Shown one piece after another: positions 6,855 to 10,383 of a stretch of DNA of 10,383 nt (position 1 is its first letter; every line of letters begins with the position of its first letter). The DNA is from Actinomycetales bacterium UBA1383 (GTDB lineage: Bacteria > Actinomycetota > Actinomycetes > Actinomycetales > Actinomycetaceae): positions 1 to 10,383 of the forward strand of contig DBQX01000100.1 in NCBI GenBank assembly GCA_002305415.1. Direction: 5' to 3'. The notes under the pieces were generated by a model. It was not told the DNA's origin and ran no database searches. It was given only the letters and a program-made list of their open reading frames with translations. A program made the translations under genes and the position numbers.

Positions 6855-7499
6855 TCAGCGGCGCTCCACGGCGCGGGACTGACCCTCCCAACTCGACCGC
6901 GCCGTCGCGCGGGCGGGGGAACGCAGCTGGACGATGGCGCCCGCCACCGCGAGCACGACGTACAGGACGAGCCACCACCACTGCTCGCTCAGCGCCGCCT
7001 GCACGGCCTCCTCGCCGCCGGCGACGTCGAAGGACCCGGTGACCAGCATCGCGCCCGCCACCGTCACGCTCGCGCCGGCGCCCGCGCTGACAAGGATGAG
7101 GAGCAACCGGGGCAGGTTGGTGAGGAGCGCGAGCACCGCCAGGACGATGGCGCCCGTGACGCCGATGACGACGGTCAGGGCGTCGCTCGCCACGTTGAGC
7201 GCGGCGGCGAGGGCGAGACCGAGCCCGTAGCCGATCGAGCCCATCGTGATGACCACGGCGAGGACGTAGAACGCGTACGCGAGCCCGCCGAACACCAACC
7301 CCACGAGGATGCCCGCGATCCAGCCGCCGGGGCCCGCGAGGAGCGCCTCCCCGGTGAGGCTGGCGACCACACCGGCGCCGATCCAGAACCCCACGAACGC
7401 GCCCCAGATCGCGATGATGGCGCGCAGCGCCACGGTCCCACGGAAGCAGAACAGCACGCCCACGAGGATGGCGATGATCCCGACCCACACGTCAGCCAT
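6855..7499 (-). CDS. Seven-TM DUF4203/TM198-like membrane protein
   Basis: This 214-residue integral membrane protein has about seven hydrophobic segments (near 4-19, 27-47, 58-78, 80-102, 106-127, 130-153, 174-191), many rich in Gly and Ala with closely packed G-x(3)-G spacing. The Arg before the second helix, then GAFVGFWIGAGV and later GGLAYAFYVLAVVITMGSIGYGLG, resemble the DUF4203 (TM7S3/TM198-like) family, whose role in bacteria is not established. The tail after about residue 192 is charged and probably cytoplasmic. The ATG at 7499 has no Shine-Dalgarno; its upstream bases read CCTCCC. However, a TATCCT hexamer ends seven bases before it, so a leaderless mRNA is possible. The open frame continues upstream to 7796, but that extension is hydrophilic and overlaps the divergent gene, so it was rejected. 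Confidence 0.7.
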   Translation of the reverse strand: MADVWVGIIAILVGVLFCFRGTVALRAIIAIWGAFVGFWIGAGVVASLTGEALLAGPGGWIAGILVGLVFGGLAYAFYVLAVVITMGSIGYGLGLALAAALNVASDALTVVIGVTGAIVLAVLALLTNLPRLLLILVSAGAGASVTVAGAMLVTGSFDVAGGEEAVQAALSEQWWWLVLYVVLAVAGAIVQLRSPARATARSSWEGQSRAVERR

Positions 7500-7505
7500 G
7501 CCGGG

Positions 7506-7511
7506 AGGATA
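7506..7511 (-). promoter_or_regulatory. Candidate -10 element for a leaderless DUF4203-like mRNA
   Basis: On the minus strand TATCCT (fits TANNNT) is followed by six bases and then the ATG at 7499, which would place transcription start on the initiation codon. No good TTGACA-like -35 lies 16-18 bp upstream. The missing Shine-Dalgarno supports the idea only indirectly. Confidence 0.35.
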
Positions 7512-7620
7512 GCGCGGGAATCTGGGAGTTCCCTCGGGAGAGCCGGGCCCCTCCCTGGGGCCGGAACGTGCCAGACGATTGCCTGCTCCTCCCGTGGTCC
7601 CCGGTGCTTTCATGGAGGGG

Positions 7621-7648
7621 CTGGACCCGAGGTGTAGCACCTGTCCAG
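7621..7648. promoter_or_regulatory. Nested hairpin upstream of the secreted-protein gene
   Basis: CTGGAC (7621-7626) pairs with GTCCAG (7643-7648), and inside it AGGTG (7630-7634) pairs with CACCT (7638-7642) around the loop TAG. This gives an 11-bp stem with a 3-base bulge (CCG) on one side. It ends 53 bp before the ATG at 7702 and no U-run follows. It could be a 5'-leader structure or a palindromic protein-binding site. The remainder of the divergent gap 7500-7701 shows no clear promoter for the + strand. Confidence 0.5.
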
Positions 7649-7688
7649 TCCGGTTCACCACGGGGTAGCCGCGGGACCGGCCACCTGT

Positions 7689-7696
7689 GGAGGAGG
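7689..7696 (+). promoter_or_regulatory. Strong ribosome binding site of the secreted-protein gene
   Basis: GGAGGAGG lies five bases before the ATG at 7702. The in-frame GTG at 7687 overlaps this Shine-Dalgarno and would only prepend MEEAG to a normal signal peptide, so it was not chosen. Confidence 0.85.
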
Positions 7697-7701
7697 CAGG
7701 G

Positions 7702-9093
7702 ATGAGAAGGACGCGATGGGGCGTCGCGGGCGTTGGGGCGGCAGTGGCCGGACTCGCGCTCGCCGGGACGGCGGCGACCGCGGCGCCGCCAGCCACGGAG
7801 GAGTACCGCGGGACGGAACTCTACTGCTCGCTCGGCGAGGAAAGCGAGACGACGCTCTCCCTGGGGGCGTGGTTCTCCCCGGAGGGTGACCTCCTCGACT
7901 CCTGGGGTGACGTGCAGTTCGACGAGACCTACGCCTATGGGTACGGCGCCGACGGCTTCCTCGATGACGACGGCGACTGGGAGATCACCGTCGACTTCGT
8001 GACCGGCGAGTTCGGGGACGTCGAGGTCGGCTCGCTCACGGTGGCGGGTACGCTCACCCCGTTCGGCGAGGTGCAGGCGATCGACGAGAAGTGGCGCGAC
8101 GGCAACGTGCTGGTCAAGGTGTCCGGCACCGCCCAGCAGCTGCTGGGCTCGGGGGTGGTGACGGCCGCCACGGGCGACCTCGCGTTCCTGCTGGACAAGC
8201 CTCTGGACTGCGGCGGGACGGACGTCGACGTCACCTACTGGTACACGCAACCGGCCGCCCGGATCTTCCGGGGCTCGGCGGCGGGTGCCTACTGCGAACT
8301 TGACGAGGACTCGGTCCTCATGCTCGACGTCTTCGGCGACGAGGCCTACGCCGCCTACGGCGACGGCATCGACTGGGACACCGGCGAGGCAGCGTTCATC
8401 GCCGAGGGCGTGCTCGCGATCGATGGACAGTCGATCAGCGGCGAACTCCCGGTGGTGGTCCCACCGCCCGCCGACGAACCGGAGTACGTGATGGTGGACC
8501 TCACCATTGGCGACCTCATCGACAGCGGCACCGACAAGTACCACTCGCCGCAGTCGGGGTACCACGTCCGCTACGAGGTCTATGCGCTCACCGGCACGCT
8601 CGTCCTGCCGGACGCCTCGGTGGTCGAGGTGGACTGCCAGTACACCACCTTTGACTACTGGGAGCGCTACACCCCGAACGCCGGCCAGAAGCCCGGTGGC
8701 AAGCCGCCGGTCAATGACCTTCCCGAGAACGCCCTGATTCTCCCCGACGGCGCCAGCAGCTCGGTGAACACCCGCGGGGCGGCCGAGATGCCGGAGACGG
8801 CGTGCACCGTGGAGTACGAAGGCGAGCTCTTCGAGATCCCGTTCGGGCGGACCATCTGGTACGAGGTGACGGGCACCGGCGGGGAGGTCCTCCTGACCAC
8901 GGAGGGCACCGCGTTCGACACCGTGATGGGCGTCTACACCGCGGACCTCACCCAGGTGGCCTGCGTCGACGACGCCGCGGAGACCGGGCTGCAGGCGTCG
9001 GCCACGGTCCCGACCACCGAGGGCGAGACCTACCTCGTCCAGGTGGGAGGCTTCGACGGCGCCTTCGGCGACCTCGTCACCTCGCGGCCATAG
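7702..9093 (+). CDS. Secreted acidic protein with duplicated beta-rich module and C-terminal PPC-like domain
   Basis: This 463-residue protein starts with a Sec signal peptide: MRRTR, a hydrophobic core, and a likely cut near residue 28 after ATAA. The mature part is visibly rich in Asp, Glu, Gly and Tyr. Two similar regions follow, about 36-183 and 187-322. Each opens with [YF]RG and a YC pair (Cys42, Cys198), continues with beta-type alternating sequence (VLVKVSGTAQ versus VMVDLTIGDL), and closes with DC plus an aromatic D-Y-W stretch (Cys170, Cys312). That suggests an internal duplication with one disulfide per copy. I recognise no family for these modules. After a Gly/Pro/Lys-rich linker (325-337), residues 338-463 resemble a bacterial pre-peptidase C-terminal (PPC) beta-domain: PPVNDLPENA, TIWYEVTGTG, TAFDTVMGVYTADL, and a late VQVGGFDGAFGD. 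PPC domains usually accompany secreted enzymes, yet no catalytic motif is seen. A binding or surface role is a guess. Confidence 0.85.
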   Translation: MRRTRWGVAGVGAAVAGLALAGTAATAAPPATEEYRGTELYCSLGEESETTLSLGAWFSPEGDLLDSWGDVQFDETYAYGYGADGFLDDDGDWEITVDFVTGEFGDVEVGSLTVAGTLTPFGEVQAIDEKWRDGNVLVKVSGTAQQLLGSGVVTAATGDLAFLLDKPLDCGGTDVDVTYWYTQPAARIFRGSAAGAYCELDEDSVLMLDVFGDEAYAAYGDGIDWDTGEAAFIAEGVLAIDGQSISGELPVVVPPPADEPEYVMVDLTIGDLIDSGTDKYHSPQSGYHVRYEVYALTGTLVLPDASVVEVDCQYTTFDYWERYTPNAGQKPGGKPPVNDLPENALILPDGASSSVNTRGAAEMPETACTVEYEGELFEIPFGRTIWYEVTGTGGEVLLTTEGTAFDTVMGVYTADLTQVACVDDAAETGLQASATVPTTEGETYLVQVGGFDGAFGDLVTSRP

Positions 9094-9098
9094 CTCCA

Positions 9099-9133
9099 GG
9101 TGGGGGCCGGTTCCAGCGGGACCGGCCCCCACC
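9099..9133 (+). terminator. Probable terminator of the secreted-protein gene
   Basis: Thirteen bases at 9099-9111 (GGTGGGGGCCGGT) pair perfectly with 9121-9133 (ACCGGCCCCCACC) around a 9-base loop, starting six bases after the stop. No T-tract follows directly, as is common for high-GC actinobacterial terminators. It also insulates the downstream regulator gene. Confidence 0.75.
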
Positions 9134-9137
9134 ACCC

Positions 9138-9166
9138 GATTGCCCTCCATTCAGTTGTGTGCAATC
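9138..9166. promoter_or_regulatory. Candidate OhrR operator/promoter region
   Basis: GATTGC (9138-9143) and GCAATC (9161-9166) form a 6-bp inverted repeat around 17 bases in the comparatively AT-rich gap before the MarR-type gene. TTGCCC (9140-9145) lies 17 bases before AATCCT (9163-9168), and six bases later comes the ATG at 9175, a spacing that fits a promoter firing on the start codon. The inverted repeat overlaps both hexamers, as expected for autorepression. It does not match the classic AATT-type OhrR box, so this is inference. Confidence 0.4.
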
Positions 9167-9174
9167 CTTTTTCC

Positions 9175-9618
9175 ATGCCCGCTGACCTCGCTCTCGACCA
9201 CCAGCTCTGCTTCGCCCTCCATGCGGCGTCGCGCCGGGTGACGGCCGCCTACCGTCCCCTGCTGGACGAGGTGGGGCTGACCTACCCGCAGTACGTGGTG
9301 ATGCTCGCCCTGTGGGAGCACGACGGCGTCACCGTCCGTGACCTCGGCGAGCGGCTCTTCCTCGACTCGGGCACCCTCTCCCCCCTCCTGGTGCGGCTGG
9401 AGGAGGCCGGGCTGGTGACCCGCACGCGCGACGACCCCGACGACGGCCGGCGCCTCACCGTGACCCTCACCGACGCCGGCCGTGCCCTGCGCGCCGAGGC
9501 CGAACGCATCAACTGCTTCCTTCAGGAGCATCTCCCGCTGTCCCCCGAGGACGCGGTGACGCTCCGGGAGCTCGCCCGCCGCCTGCTCCTGCCCACCCCC
9601 GACGACCCGACCGCCTGA
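9175..9618 (+). CDS. ohrR: OhrR-type MarR family organic-peroxide sensor and repressor
   Basis: This 147-residue winged-helix regulator opens with LALDHQLCFALHAASRRV and carries the OhrR sensing residues: Cys12 (equivalent to B. subtilis Cys15) and Tyr26 and Tyr37 (equivalent to Tyr29 and Tyr40) in AAYRPLL and TYPQY. The DNA-binding helices fall at about 52-81 (VTVRDLGERLFLDSGTLSPLLVRLEEAGLV), with the wing around 85-102 (DDPDDGRRLTVTLTDAG). A second cysteine, Cys114, lies near where two-Cys OhrR proteins have their resolving cysteine, so disulfide sensing is possible. Family knowledge says OhrR dimers repress peroxidase genes until the first Cys is oxidised by organic hydroperoxide. The ATG at 9175 has no Shine-Dalgarno, pointing to a leaderless mRNA; an in-frame GTG at 9157 is the alternative. 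The peroxidase gene follows after nine bases, so they form an operon and probably a feedback pair. Confidence 0.88.
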   Translation: MPADLALDHQLCFALHAASRRVTAAYRPLLDEVGLTYPQYVVMLALWEHDGVTVRDLGERLFLDSGTLSPLLVRLEEAGLVTRTRDDPDDGRRLTVTLTDAGRALRAEAERINCFLQEHLPLSPEDAVTLRELARRLLLPTPDDPTA

Positions 9619-9627
9619 GGACTGGAC

Positions 9628-10116
9628 ATGACCACCACCACCGCCCTGCACGACTTCACCGCCACCACCCTCGGCGGGGAGGAGAAATCCCTCGACGACT
9701 ACCGCGGCCAGGTGGTCCTCGTCGTCAACACGGCGAGCGACTGCGGGCTCGCCCCCCAGTTCACCGGACTCGAGGAACTGCACCGCGAGTACGGTCCCCG
9801 CGGCCTGGTGGTGATCGGGTTCCCCAGCGACCAGTTCCACCAGGAACGGGACACCGCCGAGGAGATCGCCGCGGTGTGCCAGCGGAACTACGGCGTCACC
9901 TTCCAGATGTTCGGCAAGGTCAGGGTCAACGGCGCGGACGCGCACCCGCTGTGGTCATGGCTGCAGTCCCAGCGGAAGGGCCTGCTCGGCGGCGCCATCA
10001 AGTGGAACTTCACGAAGTTCCTCGTGGGACGTTCGGGTGAGGTCGTGGCCCGCTTCGAGCCGACGGCCGACATGGGCGACCTCGACAAGGCCATCGCCGC
10101 CGAACTGGCGCGCTGA
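9628..10116 (+). CDS. Glutathione peroxidase family thiol peroxidase
   Basis: This 162-residue cytosolic peroxidase reduces H2O2 or organic hydroperoxides. The catalytic set is visible: peroxidatic Cys39 in NTASDCGLAPQ, Gln69 in FPSDQF, and Trp126-Asn127 in KWNFTKFLV. It is a cysteine enzyme, not a selenoprotein. Cys84 in AAVCQRNYGVTF aligns with the resolving cysteine of yeast Gpx3 (Cys82), so it is probably a two-Cys enzyme recharged by thioredoxin or another low-molecular-weight thiol system, since most actinobacteria lack glutathione. The usual FPCNQF motif reads FPSDQF here, so the extra cysteine of that loop is absent. The ATG at 9628 is preceded by GAGGA (9617-9621), which overlaps the ohrR stop, so translation is likely coupled. 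The gene ends 33 bp before a strong terminator. Pairing with OhrR suggests induction by organic peroxides. Confidence 0.93.
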   Translation: MTTTTALHDFTATTLGGEEKSLDDYRGQVVLVVNTASDCGLAPQFTGLEELHREYGPRGLVVIGFPSDQFHQERDTAEEIAAVCQRNYGVTFQMFGKVRVNGADAHPLWSWLQSQRKGLLGGAIKWNFTKFLVGRSGEVVARFEPTADMGDLDKAIAAELAR

Positions 10117-10149
10117 GGCGACCGACGGACCTCGTCCGCAGGTTTGATC

Positions 10150-10205
10150 CGCACGGATGACGGTAAGCGACACACGTCGCTTGCCGACATCCGTGCGCTT
10201 TTTTT
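10150..10205 (+). terminator. Strong intrinsic terminator of the ohrR-gpx operon
   Basis: Positions 10150-10170 pair with 10177-10197 in a 21-bp stem with one A-A mismatch and one G-T pair, a CACACG loop, and a run of seven T at 10199-10205. It begins 33 bp after the peroxidase stop. Confidence 0.95.
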
Positions 10206-10249
10206 GTGCCGGTTCTTGCCGCTGAGGTGGTGGGCGGGCGGCTGGGTGC

Positions 10250-10359
10250 GGAAACGACTGCGTTCGTGTTTGAGAACGACTGCGCTTGTTTTTGAAAACG
10301 ACTGTGCTTGTTTTTGAAAACGACTGCGTTCGTTTCTGAGAACGACTGCGTTCGTTTTT
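10250..10359. repeat. 22-bp tandem repeat array of palindromic units, five copies
   Basis: Five contiguous 22-bp units begin at 10250, 10272, 10294, 10316 and 10338. AACGACTG is invariant; most differences between units are C/T or A/G changes. In the best units AAAACGA and TCGTTTT are reverse complements around CTGCGT, and the joint between units (TCGTTTT-TG-AAAACGA) is palindromic too. A degenerate sixth copy with an extra base may run from 10360. The 22-bp period is about two helical turns. The array is less GC-rich than the rest of the window and contains no open frame of note. There are no unique spacers, so it is not a CRISPR. It may be clustered protein-binding sites for the gene beyond the window, an iteron-like element, or a repeat family. 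Confidence 0.9.
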
Positions 10360-10383
10360 GAAATATTACTGTCCGCTAAACTT

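Noticed and set aside
4952..7488. Overlapping long minus-strand frames across the TRIC and L,D-transpeptidase genes
   Set aside because: They are Arg/Pro-rich shadows of genes with clear families in other frames.
7687..7701. GTG start at 7687 for the secreted protein
   Set aside because: It overlaps the Shine-Dalgarno of the ATG at 7702 and lacks its own ribosome binding site.
7492..9150. Long minus-strand open frame opposite the secreted-protein gene
   Set aside because: It is a GC-rich mirror frame with Arg/His/Gly-rich composition and no recognisable domain; the + strand gene has a signal peptide, PPC-like domain and strong ribosome binding site.
10250..10359. CRISPR array
   Set aside because: Units are contiguous 22-bp repeats without unique spacers, and no cas gene is present.
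10358..10382. Promoter with TTGAAA and TAAACT near the window end
   Set aside because: The spacer is only 13 bp, too short for a standard promoter.
10250..10383. Plasmid-type iteron origin as a firm call
   Set aside because: The 22-bp period and AT-rich flank fit, but no replication initiator gene is visible and the surroundings look chromosomal, so it is mentioned only as an option.

Overview
The window looks like a chromosomal segment of a high-GC Gram-positive actinobacterium. The evidence is very GC-rich coding sequence with strong third-position G/C, several GTG starts, AGGAGG-type ribosome binding sites, and proteins typical of the group: a short-form actinobacterial cystathionine gamma-lyase/synthase-like enzyme, a lipoprotein L,D-transpeptidase, an actinobacterial cytidylate-kinase-like protein, and an OhrR regulator. 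The genus cannot be named from the sequence alone. No transposase, phage gene, tRNA, rRNA or CRISPR array was seen.

Layout. Positions 1-75 hold a 25-bp tandem repeat that may continue upstream. A two-gene unit on + follows: a Cys/Met-metabolism PLP enzyme (148-1296) overlapping by 4 bp a glycoside hydrolase family 32 beta-fructosidase (1293-2690). A 12-TM MFS transporter (2712-4121, -) converges on it. A 200-bp divergent intergenic with a perfect 10-bp inverted repeat separates the transporter from a cytidylate-kinase-like protein (4322-4936, +) and a TRIC/UPF0126 membrane protein (4997-5626, +). On the - strand lie a lipoprotein L,D-transpeptidase (5643-6683) and a seven-TM DUF4203-like membrane protein (6855-7499). 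A second divergent intergenic (7500-7701) carries a hairpin and leads to a secreted protein with a duplicated beta-rich module and a C-terminal PPC-like domain (7702-9093, +), closed by a 13-bp stem. The window ends with a compact oxidative-stress operon on +: an OhrR-type MarR regulator (9175-9618) and a thiol glutathione peroxidase (9628-10116), closed by a strong intrinsic terminator. Beyond it is a 22-bp tandem array of palindromic units (10250-10359) that is less GC-rich than the rest.

How the parts work together. The clearest functional unit is ohrR-gpx, where a peroxide-sensing repressor probably controls a thiol peroxidase and itself. The PLP enzyme and the GH32 enzyme are translationally coupled although they belong to different pathways. 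The L,D-transpeptidase and the secreted PPC protein are cell-surface genes; the rest look like independent housekeeping or transport genes. I see no convincing new defence or mobile system. The items most worth a second look are the palindromic 22-bp array, the OhrR-peroxidase pairing with a possible leaderless promoter, and the unrecognised duplicated secreted protein.
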